In this document: positions 1 to 11,359 of the stretch, piece by piece | Numbering within the stretch: the stretch's first letter is position 1 | Layout: each line of letters begins with the position of its first letter | DNA from: Haliclystus octoradiatus | Lineage: Eukaryota; Cnidaria; Staurozoa; Stauromedusae; Haliclystidae | NCBI GenBank assembly: GCA_916610825.1 | Contig: OU744447.1 | Coordinates: 6,083,402 to 6,147,401, forward strand | Reading direction: 5' to 3' | DNA: 64,000 nt | Notes under the pieces: generated by a model | Told to the model about the DNA's origin: nothing | The model's input: the letters and a program-made list of their open reading frames with translations, nothing else | Database searches by the model: none | Position numbers and translations under genes: made by a program

Positions 1-2
1 GA

Positions 3-3000
3 AAATCTGTCACTCCAACTCATGCAAGCCCAGTTGATAACGAACCACATCAGGACTACCCTGACCCAAGGGCCATGATGGTAACTAGAACACCAACAAT
101 ACCAAAAAGTCCAGAGGAAGAGGAAAGAGATTCACCTATTCTTAGAACATCTGTCACTCCAACTCATGCAAGCCCAGTTGATAACGAACCATATCAAGAC
201 TACCCCGACCCAAGGGCCATGATGGTAACTAGAACACCAACAAGACCAAAAATTCCAGAGGAAGAGGAAAGAGATTCACCTATTCTTAGAAAATCTGTCA
301 CTCCAATTCATGCAAGCCAAGTTGATAGCAAACCACATCAGGACTACCCTGACCCAAGGGCCATGATGGTAACTAGAACACCAACAAGACCAAAAAGTCC
401 AGAGGAAGAGGAAAGAGATTCACCTATTCTTAGAACATCTGTCACTCCCACTCATGCAAGCCCAGTTGATAACGAGCCACATCAGGACTACCCTGACCCA
501 AGGGCCATGATGGTAACTAGAACACCAACAAGACAAAAAAGTCCAGAAGATGATGAAAGAGACTCACCTATTCTTAGAACATCTGTCACTCCAACTCATG
601 CAAGCCCAGTTGATAACGAACCATATCAGGATTACCCTGACCCAAGGGCCATGATGGTAACTAGAACACCAACAAGACCAAAAAGTCCAGAGGAAGAGGA
701 AAGAGATTCACCTATTCTTAGAACATCTGTCACTCCCACTCATGCAAGCCCAGTTGATAACGAGCCACATCAGGACTACCCTGACCCAAGAGCCATGATG
801 GTAACTAGAACACCAACAAGACCAAAAAGTCCAGAAGATGATGAAAGAGACTCACCTATTCTTAGAAAATCTGTCACTCCAACTCATGCAAGCCCAGTTG
901 ATAACGAACCACATCAGGACTACCCTGACCCAAGGGCCATGATGGTAACTAGAACACCAACAATACCAAAAAGTCCAGAGGAAGAGGAAAGAGATTCACC
1001 TATTCTTAGAACATCTGTCACTCCAATTCATGCAAGCCCAGTTGATAGCGAACCACATCATGACTACCCTGACCCAAGGGCCATGATGGTAACTAGAACA
1101 CCAACAAGACCAAAAAGTCCGGAAGATGATGAAAGAGACTCAACTATTCTTAGAACATCTGTCACTCCAACTCATGCAAGCCCAGTTGATAATGAACCAC
1201 ATCATGACTACTCTGACCCAATGGCCATGATGCTAACTAGAACACATTCGATAGCAAAAAGTCCAGAGGAGGAGGAAAGAGATTCACCTATTCTTAGAAC
1301 ATCGGTCACTCCAACTCATGCAAGCCCAGTTGATAACGAACCATATCAAGACTACCCCGACCCAAGGGCCATGATGGTAACTAGAACACCAACAAGACCA
1401 AAAAGTCCAGAGGAAGAGGAAAGAGATTCACCTATTCTTAGAAAATCTGTCACTCCAATTCATGCAAGCCCACTTGATAGCGAACCACATCAGGACTACC
1501 CTGACCCAAGGGCCATGATGCTAACTAGAACACCAACAAGACCAAAAAGTCCAGAGGAAGAGGAAAGAGATTCACCTATTCTTAGAACATCTGTCACTCC
1601 AACTCATGCAAGCCCAGTTGATAACGAGCCACATCAGGACTACCCTGACCCAAGGGCCATGATGGTAACTACAACACCAACAAGACAAAAAAGTCCAGAG
1701 GAAGAGGAAAGAGACTCACCTATTCTTAGAACATCTGTCACTCCAACTCATGCAAGCTCAGTTGATAGCGAACCACATCAGGACTACCCTGACCCAAGGG
1801 CCATGATGGTAACTAGAACACCAACAATACCAAAAAGTCCAGAAGATGATGAAAGAGACTCACCTATTCTTAGAACATCTGTCACTCCAACTCATGCAAG
1901 CCCAGTTGATAACGAACCACATCACGACTACCCTGATCCAAGGGCCATGATGGTAACTAGAACACCAACAATACCAAACAGTCCAGAGGAAGAGGAAAGA
2001 GATTCACCTATTCTTAGAACATCTGTCACTCCAACTCATGCAAGCCCAGTTGATAACAAACCATATCAGGATTACCCAGACCCAAGGGCCATGATGGTAA
2101 CTAGAACACCAACAAGACCAAAAAGTCCAGCGGAAGAGGAAAGAGACTCACCTATTCTTAGAACATCTGTCACTCCAACTCATGCAAGCTCAGTTGATAG
2201 CGAACCACATCAGGACTACCCTGACCCAAGGGCCATGATGGTAACTAGAACACCAACAATACCAAAAAGTCCAGAAGATGATGAAAGAGACTCACCTATT
2301 CTTAGAACATCTGTCACTCCAACTCATGCAAGCCCAGTTGATAACGAACCACATCACGACTACCCTGATCCAAGGGCCATGATGGTAACTAGAACACCAA
2401 CAATACCAAACAATCCAGAGGAAGAGGATAGAGATTCACCTATTCTTAGAACATCTGTCACTCCAACTCATGCAAGCCCAGTTGATAACAAACCATATCA
2501 GGATTACCCAGACCCAAGGGCCATGATGGTAACTAGAACACCAACAAGACCAAAAAGTCCAGAAGATGATGAAAGAGACTCAACTATTCTTAGAACATCT
2601 ATAACTCCAACTCATGCAAGCCCAGTTGATAACGAACCACATCAGGACTACCCTGATCCAAGGGCCATGATGGTAACTAGAACACCAACAATACCAAAAA
2701 GTCCAGAGGAAGAGGAAAGAGATTCACCTATTCTTAGGACATCTGTCACTCCAAAACATGCAAGCCCAGTTGACAACGAACCATATCAGGATTACCCTGA
2801 CCCAAGGGCCATGATGGTAACTAGAACACCAACAAGACCAAAAAGTCCGGAAGATGATGAAAGAGACTCAACTATTTTTAGAACATCTGTCACTCCAACT
2901 CATGCAAGCCCAGTTGATAATGAACCACATCATGACTACCCTGACCCAAGGGCCATGATGGTAACTAGAACACCAACAATACCAAAAATTCCAGAGGAAG

Positions 3001-6000
3001 AGGAAAGAGATTCACCTATTCTTAGAAAATCTGTCACTCCAACTCATGCAAGCCCAGTTGATAACGAACCATATCAGGACTACGCTGACCCAAGGGCCAT
3101 GATGGTAACTAGAGCACCAACAAGACCAAAAAGGCCAAAGGAAGAGGAAAGAGATTCACCTATTCTTAGAACATCTGTCACTCCAACTCATGCAAGCCCA
3201 GTTGATAGCGAACCACATCACGACTACCCTGACCCAAGGGCCATGATGGTAACTAGAACACCAACAAGACCGAAAACTCCAGACGATGATGAAAGAGATT
3301 CACCTATGCTTAGAACATCTCGCACTCCAACTCATGCAAGCACAGTTGATATTGAGCCGCATCATGAGTACCCTGACCCAAGAGCCATGATGGTAACTAG
3401 AACACCAACGAGACCCAAAAGTCAAGAAGAAGATGAAAGAGATTCATCCATTCTTAGAACATCTGTCACTCCAACTCATGCAAGCCCAGTTGATAACGAG
3501 CCACATCAGGACTACCCTGACCCAAGGGCCATGATGGTAACTAGAACAGCAACAATACCAAAACGTCCAGAGGAAGAGGAAAGAAATTCACCTATTCTTA
3601 GAACATCGGTCACTCCAACTTATGCAAGCCCAGTTGATAACGTGCCACATCAAGACTACCCTGACCCAAGGGCCATGATGGTAACTAGAACACCAACGAG
3701 ACCCAAAAGTCCAGAAGAAGATGAAAGAGCTTCACCTATTCTTAGAACATCTGTCACTCCAATTCATGCAAGCCCAGTTGATAGCGAACCACATCATGAC
3801 TACCCTGACCCAAGGGCCATGATGGTAACTAGAACACCAACAAGACCAAAAACGCCAGACGATGATGAAAGAGATTCACCTATGCTTAGAACATCTCGCA
3901 CTCCAACTCATGCAAGCAGAGTTGATAATGAGCCGCATCATGACTACCCTGACCCAAGGGCCATGATGGTAACTAGAACACCAACGAGACCCAAAAGTCC
4001 AGAAGAAGATGAAAGAGATTCATCTATTCTTAGAACATCTGTCACTCCAACTCATGCAAGCCCAGTTGATAACGAGCCACATCAGGACTACCCTGACCCA
4101 AGGGCCATGATGGTAACTAGAACACCAACGAGACCCAAAAGTCCAGAAGAACATGAAAGAGATTCATTTATTCTTAGAACATCTGTCACTCCAACTCATG
4201 CAAGCCCAGTTGATAACGAACCACATCATGACTACCCTGACCCAAGGGCCATGATGGTAACTAGAACACCAACAAGACCAAAAAGTTCCGAAGATGATGA
4301 AAGAGACTCAACTATTCTTAGAACATCTGTCACTCCAACTCATGCAAGCCCACTTGATAATGAACCACATCGTGACTACCCTGACCCAAGGGCCATGATG
4401 GTAACTAGAACACCAACAAGACCAAAAAGTCGAGAAGATGATGATAGAGACTCAACTATTCTTAGAACATCTGTCATTCCAACTCATGCAAGCCCAATTG
4501 ATAGCGAACCACATCAGGATTACCCTGACCCAAGCGCCATGATCGTAACTAGAAGACAAACAAGACCAAAAAGTCCAGAAGATGATGAAAGAGATTCACC
4601 TATTCTTAGAAAATCTGTCACTCCAGCTCATGCAAGCCCAGTTGATTGCGAACCACATCAGGACTACCCTGATCCAAGGGCCATGATGGTAACTAGAACA
4701 CCAACAAGACCAAAAACTCCAGAAGATGATGAAAGAGATTCACCTATTCTTAGAACATCTGTCACTCCAACTCATGCAAGCCCAGTTGATAACGAGCCGC
4801 GTCATACCTACCCTGACCCAAGGGCCATGTTGGTAACTAGAACACCAATAAGACCAAAAAGTCCAGAAGATGATGAAAGAGATTCACCTATTCTGAGAAC
4901 ATATTTCACTCCAAATCATGCTGGACAAGTTGATAACGAGCCACATCAGGACTACTCTAACCCAAGGGCCATAATGGTAACTAGAACACCCACGAGACCA
5001 AAAAGTCCAGAGGAAGAGGAAAGGGATTCACCTATTGTTAGAAAATCTGTATCTGCTACTCATGCAAGTTTTCAGTTGTACGACAGACAGGACAGTGAAG
5101 AAATCAGAAGCCGGTATTTTGATCCTAGAGTTACAGGCGTAACAAGGACACCCACACCTAGAGGAACACCAGAACCTTCTCAAGAAGATACGGAGTTTCA
5201 GTTAGAGAACAACAGGCCAATGAAAGCTTCCTATGATGACCCCCGAATAACTCGAGTTACAAGAACCCCCATCATCAAGGCATCTACTGAGATTGAAGAT
5301 GAAATATCAGCTATTGACTCTCCATCTCTCCTTCAATCTAACGATGAGATTGATAGCAGCCTAGAAGAACCAAATGGTATCAATGTGATTGACACTCCAA
5401 CACGAAATACAAATAATGAATACAACAAAATCTCAAATAGACAGTTAATCGAAAGAGATATATATAATGATGATATATCTGAAAATGGAGATAGCAGATA
5501 TAGAGATCCAAATGTAACAAGGATATTTCATACTAAAGAGAATGGTTCTGATCAGTTATCATCAGAAGCTGGATATGAAGCTGGTGTCTCTTCATCAACA
5601 AGTCCAGTTGAAACGATCTTAGACGATGATGGCAATCCATTATATGCCAAAGTTAATCGCTTAAATCGTCATCAATCACCATCATTGAGCACTGATGATC
5701 AAACATTTAATTATGTGGCAGAAGATGTTATAGAGACGACAGATAATGATCCTTTGTATGCTACTGTCAATAAAAATGGTATTTATAATGATGATGATGA
5801 TGATCCAGGATATTCTGTTGTAGGTAAACAAAAAACTACAGAACAATCTAGAAGGATATCTGAATATAACAATGGTGATCCATTATATGATAGTATTTCA
5901 AATAATTCATCAACTGAATTATCACGTGTTTCAAGTTCTGCCTCTCATGCAAGAAAATTATCACCAAAATCTGCACGACGAGCTCGTAATAAATTAATTA

Positions 6001-9000
6001 CTAAAGCCAATTATCATATCGGTGGACAACAAACAGCCAATATTATTCCATCGCCTGAGAAAGAAAATCGTACGTTTCAATCTACCTTAGTAGCAAACAC
6101 TAATGATAATTCTGGACCAGTATATCGTGGCATTACTGATATCGATAGGCATGCAGATTATACAACTTCAAGATCAATTTCAAGTGGGATTGATGATGGA
6201 TTTAGTGACACTATGTATCGCTCACCAACAGGTCAAAACTCTATAATTGTTAGAGAAATATATGATGATGATGTCGATGGAGAGATACAGGAAGATGTTG
6301 ATAATTATAGACCTTATGTCATGAAGGAAACATCTGGTGAAAGTAGTTGGAAGATTGCATTTTCACAGGAAACTGGTCGCGAATATGAAATTGATAAGTC
6401 CGTTGATTGGTCAGCCGTTTACCTTGAAGATAATCGAATTGGTGCGGCTCAACGAGCAGTTGCTAGCAGGAGATATCCCCTTAGAGATCGATCTGGTTCA
6501 ACGAGTTCTAATGACAGTGCAATAACAATAGGAAGTCAGATAACACTACCTCCGAATGATAACGTAACTGTTCACAGAATTATTCCACTTGATGATGACT
6601 TTCATTATGTTGAAGACAGTTCAGCCGTTTATTTACCAAGAACTCGAACAGAAAGACCATTGAGTGAATCAAGCGTTGGATGGGAATTGACAGTAGATGC
6701 TAGACACAGTCGCTTACCATCATCATCAAGAATTAAAAGTACTAGCGATCCGTCAGTTATTGTATCAGTCGAAACAGCGACAGCTTACAGAGAAGCTCAA
6801 CGAATCGATGAAAGTGTGGATTATGACGCCTTGGCTACAAGACATTCACATGACCGATTAGTGGGTTGGTTGCCAAGAAACAATCCTGACAGTCAAATCG
6901 TCGATAGTCCTACGTCTTTAACATCTGAAACTACAGAAAATTCTGGACTTGATTTTGACAGTAGTCAATTAAATTCTATTGCGAACGAACACGAATATTC
7001 TGGTCGTGCTATAATCTCAACGAAACAACAGACAACTACTAAAAAGATTACAAAGAAAGTTGACCGTTCACAATCAAATAGTAGTCAACGGAGCCATCTT
7101 AATTCTCGCCGTGAAAAAGCTTTCTTAAACCGTGGAGCAACTTACTTAAGAACAAAATCAATCGATGTATATCACACTGATGATAGTTTATCATCACATA
7201 CATCATCGAGACTCTCAAATCATTCAACTAGAAGTCAAGCATTATCACCATCAACATCAATAAGCCACAAGCAAAATGAGAATATAGGTCCCTGGGATAT
7301 TGTTATTAGTAGCCATCAACAGAAGAAAGACTCTAGCAATCCACATTGGCAGTCTGCTTTCTCTGATCACACAGGTGAAGATGTCGTGATAAGTCGTTCT
7401 GTAGATTGGGGTGAGGCACGATTAGATGATACAACAAGTGTGAATCAGACTTATGATATACGTTTGGTAGTACCAGAAGAGAACACTGAAGAAGACCATA
7501 CTGAAATGGATGGAGGAGATCGTCTTGTGACACTTACAAAAAGGAGACCTGATTATTCAGCGCAATTATTCTCCACAGAAACGAGATCAACAACAACATC
7601 ATCAAATATGAGAAGATCTTCGTCATTCTCAGAGGGTTTGGATACTTATGCATCATGGACATGCGTAGTAAGCAAAGAAGAACCAGAAAGACCATCGTCT
7701 GCTGAACCAGATATATTGGGTAGTATACAAACAAGGAGATACACTGACATCACAGAGACAACTAGTAGATATCGTAAGAAAGTAGCAACATATTCATCAA
7801 GTGGTAGTAGAAAAGGTGTTGCTGGTAAAATCTATCGTCATAGACATTCACCTGATCTTCAACGATGGAGTGCTGGTATTCAAAGATCACATTCAACATC
7901 AAGTTTATCATCATCTGTAATATCAAGTAACGTTGGCGTTGTCCATGTAGCAGTGGATACAGATCGTTTAGCACAGTGGATGGCTGATATTGAAGCATCT
8001 AAAATTGAAGTATCAACATTTGCAGACTTTAATAATGCCTTCCCTGATCTACAACATGCATCAGAACAAGAGCGTTTTATGTTATTTTGTTATTTCTACG
8101 GACGGAATAAATGGAAAGTGATCGTTGAAGCTGGTGTCAATGGTAACGTCACCTCGATTGATGTTGTATCACGTGACACAGAAGAACCTGACGAACAAAA
8201 GCTACAGGTACCAAATGGTGGAGATGTAAAACAGGCATTGACACCAACATTAACAAGATTTATACCTGTACTAGAAGCACATGATCAACCAATTACATCG
8301 TATGATGATTTTACATCACAATTTCATCAATTAAAACATTTGAATGAACAACAAAAATTACGTTTATATAGTTATTATTATGGTGATAGTTGTTGGAAGG
8401 TAACAGCATCAACATCAAATGGTGCTAATTTAAAAGCTATTAAAGTTATATCACCTTTAAATGAATTTCAATATACAGAAGGTAGAGATCGTTTAATTAT
8501 TGCTGGTCAATCAAGAAAGATTTCATTCACAAATGATGGTTTGAGTGGGGCTCACGGCTCAGCTAGTATTCGTCGTGATGTTTTAGCAAAGGGTATAAAT
8601 ATCATTGAAAGTCGTCCACATCGTGTTAATACATATAAAGAATTTAAAGAATCTTACCCAGCACTAAGTACATTAACTGAAACGGAACGTTTTGTGTTAT
8701 TTTGTTATTTTTATGGTCGTTCTAATTGGAAAATTACAGCAACAGCAAGCCCTGGGGGTAAAATTGAAGCTATGCAAGTTGTATCACAGGAGACTGGTAA
8801 AAAGACAATTGCAAGTAGAATGTCTAGTAATGATATGATTATGACTGAAGAAAAGTTTATTAATGGTCAACGATTGGCTGAATATGAACCACGTGATGTA
8901 CCACGTGGTAGACCTACAGATGGTTGGATTGCTATAGCATCAAGATCACATTGGAATCAAGTTGAGAGAGCAATGTCTATGGACGCTAATTTGGATCAAA

Positions 9001-9215
9001 GTGGTAAACCTGAGCGGCGGATATCAAAAATTAAACGTACTCAATCAGAAAATTACCTTGCTGTTGTTACTTCAGGACCCCCTAAATCATCAACAATTAA
9101 CGCCTTTATTGGTCGTGCAGATAGTTATTTAAAACATTTACCAAACACTGGAATAGTTCTAGCTACAACAACAAGATCAAGTTCTAGAACAAAACTTTCA
9201 CCTTTGTCACTTTAG
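3..9215 (+). CDS. Giant repeat protein, 3' exon (5' truncated at window edge)
   Basis: The frame is open from the first bases, so the true start lies upstream; the Met at 75 is only the first Met of a repeat unit. I do not recognise the family. Numbering from that Met: residues 1 to ~1660 are 35 tandem 48-aa units with consensus pieces VTRTPTRPKSPEEEERDSP, ILRTSVTPTHASPVD and EPHQDYPDPRA. About four decayed units follow (VTRTP-like). At ~1853-1940 four tyrosine motifs occur (NPLYAKV, DPLYATV, DPGYSVV, DPLYDSI). Two related segments ending in SVDW lie at ~2089-2112 and ~2421-2446. Three related domains at ~2629-2701, ~2731-2793 and ~2846-2906 share a core of type LFCYFYGRxxWKI. The rest is low-complexity Ser/Thr/Asp-rich and probably disordered. 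No signal peptide or membrane segment is seen. A phospho-regulated scaffold is only inferred. The ORF is certain; the function is unknown. Confidence 0.85.
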   Translation, partial: KSVTPTHASPVDNEPHQDYPDPRAMMVTRTPTIPKSPEEEERDSPILRTSVTPTHASPVDNEPYQDYPDPRAMMVTRTPTRPKIPEEEERDSPILRKSVTPIHASQVDSKPHQDYPDPRAMMVTRTPTRPKSPEEEERDSPILRTSVTPTHASPVDNEPHQDYPDPRAMMVTRTPTRQKSPEDDERDSPILRTSVTPTHASPVDNEPYQDYPDPRAMMVTRTPTRPKSPEEEERDSPILRTSVTPTHASPVDNEPHQDYPDPRAMMVTRTPTRPKSPEDDERDSPILRKSVTPTHASPVDNEPHQDYPDPRAMMVTRTPTIPKSPEEEERDSPILRTSVTPIHASPVDSEPHHDYPDPRAMMVTRTPTRPKSPEDDERDSTILRTSVTPTHASPVDNEPHHDYSDPMAMMLTRTHSIAKSPEEEERDSPILRTSVTPTHASPVDNEPYQDYPDPRAMMVTRTPTRPKSPEEEERDSPILRKSVTPIHASPLDSEPHQDYPDPRAMMLTRTPTRPKSPEEEERDSPILRTSVTPTHASPVDNEPHQDYPDPRAMMVTTTPTRQKSPEEEERDSPILRTSVTPTHASSVDSEPHQDYPDPRAMMVTRTPTIPKSPEDDERDSPILRTSVTPTHASPVDNEPHHDYPDPRAMMVTRTPTIPNSPEEEERDSPILRTSVTPTHASPVDNKPYQDYPDPRAMMVTRTPTRPKSPAEEERDSPILRTSVTPTHASSVDSEPHQDYPDPRAMMVTRTPTIPKSPEDDERDSPILRTSVTPTHASPVDNEPHHDYPDPRAMMVTRTPTIPNNPEEEDRDSPILRTSVTPTHASPVDNKPYQDYPDPRAMMVTRTPTRPKSPEDDERDSTILRTSITPTHASPVDNEPHQDYPDPRAMMVTRTPTIPKSPEEEERDSPILRTSVTPKHASPVDNEPYQDYPDPRAMMVTRTPTRPKSPEDDERDSTIFRTSVTPTHASPVDNEPHHDYPDPRAMMVTRTPTIPKIPEEEERDSPILRKSVTPTHASPVDNEPYQDYADPRAMMVTRAPTRPKRPKEEERDSPILRTSVTPTHASPVDSEPHHDYPDPRAMMVTRTPTRPKTPDDDERDSPMLRTSRTPTHASTVDIEPHHEYPDPRAMMVTRTPTRPKSQEEDERDSSILRTSVTPTHASPVDNEPHQDYPDPRAMMVTRTATIPKRPEEEERNSPILRTSVTPTYASPVDNVPHQDYPDPRAMMVTRTPTRPKSPEEDERASPILRTSVTPIHASPVDSEPHHDYPDPRAMMVTRTPTRPKTPDDDERDSPMLRTSRTPTHASRVDNEPHHDYPDPRAMMVTRTPTRPKSPEEDERDSSILRTSVTPTHASPVDNEPHQDYPDPRAMMVTRTPTRPKSPEEHERDSFILRTSVTPTHASPVDNEPHHDYPDPRAMMVTRTPTRPKSSEDDERDSTILRTSVTPTHASPLDNEPHRDYPDPRAMMVTRTPTRPKSREDDDRDSTILRTSVIPTHASPIDSEPHQDYPDPSAMIVTRRQTRPKSPEDDERDSPILRKSVTPAHASPVDCEPHQDYPDPRAMMVTRTPTRPKTPEDDERDSPILRTSVTPTHASPVDNEPRHTYPDPRAMLVTRTPIRPKSPEDDERDSPILRTYFTPNHAGQVDNEPHQDYSNPRAIMVTRTPTRPKSPEEEERDSPIVRKSVSATHASFQLYDRQDSEEIRSRYFDPRVTGVTRTPTPRGTPEPSQEDTEFQLENNRPMKASYDDPRITRVTRTPIIKASTEIEDEISAIDSPSLLQSNDEIDSSLEEPNGINVIDTPTRNTNNEYNKISNRQLIERDIYNDDISENGDSRYRDPNVTRIFHTKENGSDQLSSEAGYEAGVSSSTSPVETILDDDGNPLYAKVNRLNRHQSPSLSTDDQTFNYVAEDVIETTDNDPLYATVNKNGIYNDDDDDPGYSVVGKQKTTEQSRRISEYNNGDPLYDSISNNSSTELSRVSSSASHARKLSPKSARRARNKLITKANYHIGGQQTANIIPSPEKENRTFQSTLVANTNDNSGPVYRGITDIDRHADYTTSRSISSGIDDGFSDTMYRSPTGQNSIIVREIYDDDVDGEIQEDVDNYRPYVMKETSGESSWKIAFSQETGREYEIDKSVDWSAVYLEDNRIGAAQRAVASRRYPLRDRSGSTSSNDSAITIGSQITLPPNDNVTVHRIIPLDDDFHYVEDSSAVYLPRTRTERPLSESSVGWELTVDARHSRLPSSSRIKSTSDPSVIVSVETATAYREAQRIDESVDYDALATRHSHDRLVGWLPRNNPDSQIVDSPTSLTSETTENSGLDFDSSQLNSIANEHEYSGRAIISTKQQTTTKKITKKVDRSQSNSSQRSHLNSRREKAFLNRGATYLRTKSIDVYHTDDSLSSHTSSRLSNHSTRSQALSPSTSISHKQNENIGPWDIVISSHQQKKDSSNPHWQSAFSDHTGEDVVISRSVDWGEARLDDTTSVNQTYDIRLVVPEENTEEDHTEMDGGDRLVTLTKRRPDYSAQLFSTETRSTTTSSNMRRSSSFSEGLDTYASWTCVVSKEEPERPSSAEPDILGSIQTRRYTDITETTSRYRKKVATYSSSGSRKGVAGKIYRHRHSPDLQRWSAGIQRSHSTSSLSSSVISSNVGVVHVAVDTDRLAQWMADIEASKIEVSTFADFNNAFPDLQHASEQERFMLFCYFYGRNKWKVIVEAGVNGNVTSIDVVSRDTEEPDEQKLQVPNGGDVKQALTPTLTRFIPVLEAHDQPITSYDDFTSQFHQLKHLNEQQKLRLYSYYYGDSCWKVTASTSNGANLKAIKVISPLNEFQYTEGRDRLIIAGQSRKISFTNDGLSGAHGSASIRRDVLAKGINIIESRPHRVNTYKEFKESYPALSTLTETERFVLFCYFYGRSNWKITATASPGGKIEAMQVVSQETGKKTIASRMSSNDMIMTEEKFINGQRLAEYEPRDVPRGRPTDGWIAIASRSHWNQVERAMSMDANLDQSGKPERRISKIKRTQSENYLAVVTSGPPKSSTINAFIGRADSYLKHLPNTGIVLATTTRSSSRTKLSPLSL
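75..5062 (+). repeat. Coding minisatellite, 35 units of 144 bp
   Basis: Thirty-five head-to-tail 144-bp units (48 codons) begin at 75, 219, 363 and so on, up to 4971, with no frame break. A further partial unit runs off the left edge, so the true number is larger. Units are nearly identical at DNA level, which implies recent expansion or gene conversion. Variation is concentrated at EEEE/EDDE, RP/IP, PHQ/PYQ/PHH and NE/SE. Decayed units continue to about 5540. Confidence 0.95.
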
Positions 9216-10799
9216 AAAGATTAATATGCTACTTATTATAACTGTTTTTAATTATAATTATCAACTGCTATGTATTATAGAATTTCAGATTTGCTATTTT
9301 TATTATAGTTTTGTAAGATGATATATATATAATTACTTACATTAATTCATTTTTTTTAGAATATTTAAAAACAATTTATTTTATTTTCACTATTTTATAT
9401 TCATATCTTTTTAATGCCAAGAAATGTTTACTTTTGTCATCCCTGTTTTAATTGGATGGATAATAATTTTTTAAACAGTAGGAGTATAATTTATATATAT
9501 TCATCTTTTATAAGAACATATTTTAGTTAACATGACGTATTCATTTCTGGTTTGTTTTTCATTTTCAAATGCATGAGTTATAGGCCTCCAGCTGATGGCG
9601 GATACGAATGTGCCAATTGCTCTTGACATTACATTTTGTAGGGACTGAAACTGGAACTACATAGGTTAAATGGCTGTATGGATTTCAAACTCAAACAAAG
9701 AACTCTTTGGTGCGTTCTTACAGGGTCAAAAAGGAAGGCTTTAAGCCTGGGGATTTTTTGAAAACATATTCCTAAAAAATGTTTTCTCACTGAATTTTTT
9801 CTAAAGTACACGTGCGACTGAGGCTAAACTTGACAATCAAATTTAAACCTTGCGGGCCCTATACATTGACCGCACCTTGGTGCAATTAACCAACCTGCTT
9901 TACTCAGGCTTTACTCCCAACCTCTCGGTGGTCCTGCTTTCCCTACAATAAGATTTAGTTTCGTTTAATTTGGGACATTTTTAATCATTTCTTTTAGCTA
10001 AGTGGTTTCCTTCGAGCCCTTTCAATGCATTCCATATACAAGCTTGTAATATAAGTTTTTCTATAAGCTTTAAGATATAAATTATATCATCTATCACTAT
10101 TATGCATGAATAAATAGACCTTTAAACATCGTTTTTATAATGCTGATGGGAGTTCTCTTCACGGCATCTCTAGCATTTTTGGATCCTTGAGAGGTTGAGA
10201 AAATGTGAGCGTAAAAACTACAGCTATACATATCATTATGGGCTTGTATACGTATAGTGTCCAGTATGGATAATCTATAAACTGAAGATGTCTAGAAATA
10301 ACGTTTATCCCCGGGGGGCTTCCATACATCGGTCGGCTGTATGGGAGCGTGCCATTTTAAGGGGTGCATGTTCCAGATTCTTGTGAAGTTGAAAACATGA
10401 AATTTCAGGGTCTTCATTCTCAGTTGCTGTGAAATTTTACAGTTTAATTTTACAGTATTTTTGAGCGAGAAAGATACAACCCCGTCAAAAAATTACCAAT
10501 TTACCCCAACCTCCCCCTCAGATATATAGGCTTTAAAATTTTACGATTACGTACTCGTTATCAGCTACGAGCTTTGTAGATTCAATTTCCGTTGGGTTAA
10601 CTTTGGATGATTGATGCTAGGATTAACATAATCGTTAGTCACGAGACATAAATAATAGCCAAACAGAAAATCTCTAGTTGGGCTAATTGAGGAAAAGCAT
10701 CCTCATGTTCAACCTGTAGTAGCAATACGAAGCCTTAAAAAATCATATCGCATTTTAATGGTAACACTCAGCAAAATACAGGTTTACTTTCATCAAATT

Positions 10800-10865
10800 G
10801 GGATATAAAGCAAGGTGGGGTTTCAATTAAGGGGATATAAAGCAAGGTGGGGTTTCAAGTGAGGG
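10800..10865. repeat. Two-copy 32-bp tandem repeat
   Basis: A unit beginning GGGATATAAAGCAAGG occurs twice in direct succession with only a few differences. Confidence 0.8.
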
Positions 10866-11359
10866 GATATGGAATGTAACCACATGGACCAGTTCTTATA
10901 TACTTCACACTTTCATTTGTCTCTGCATTTATTTCAATAATATTAAATAAATAGCAAGTTGTGATTATCCTCACTTGCGTATAGACACAGCACTCAATAA
11001 GTAAACTCAAGGAAAATTTAGGCTTTTTATAAACAATTGAAAACATACTAATTATCAACATAATAGCTAGAGCTAGCATGGCATATTTTACCTTACAAAT
11101 TTATTAAGAATATTACAGATTTATGATCAGAGACGGTCTTAGATTATATTCCAAAGATTTTAAAGAATCTGTTTTAGTACTATTCTTTTTTACTGATACA
11201 AACATGGACAAGAGACTGACCTTTGAAACTTTTGCTCAAAGGCTTTTTTATCTGTCTTTTAAATAATTTGTTATCATTTCTATGCGTGATTCAATTGAGT
11301 CTTGAGATCATGAGATTGTAAGTATTTATAGCACTACCTACAAATGGCATCCGTGTATA

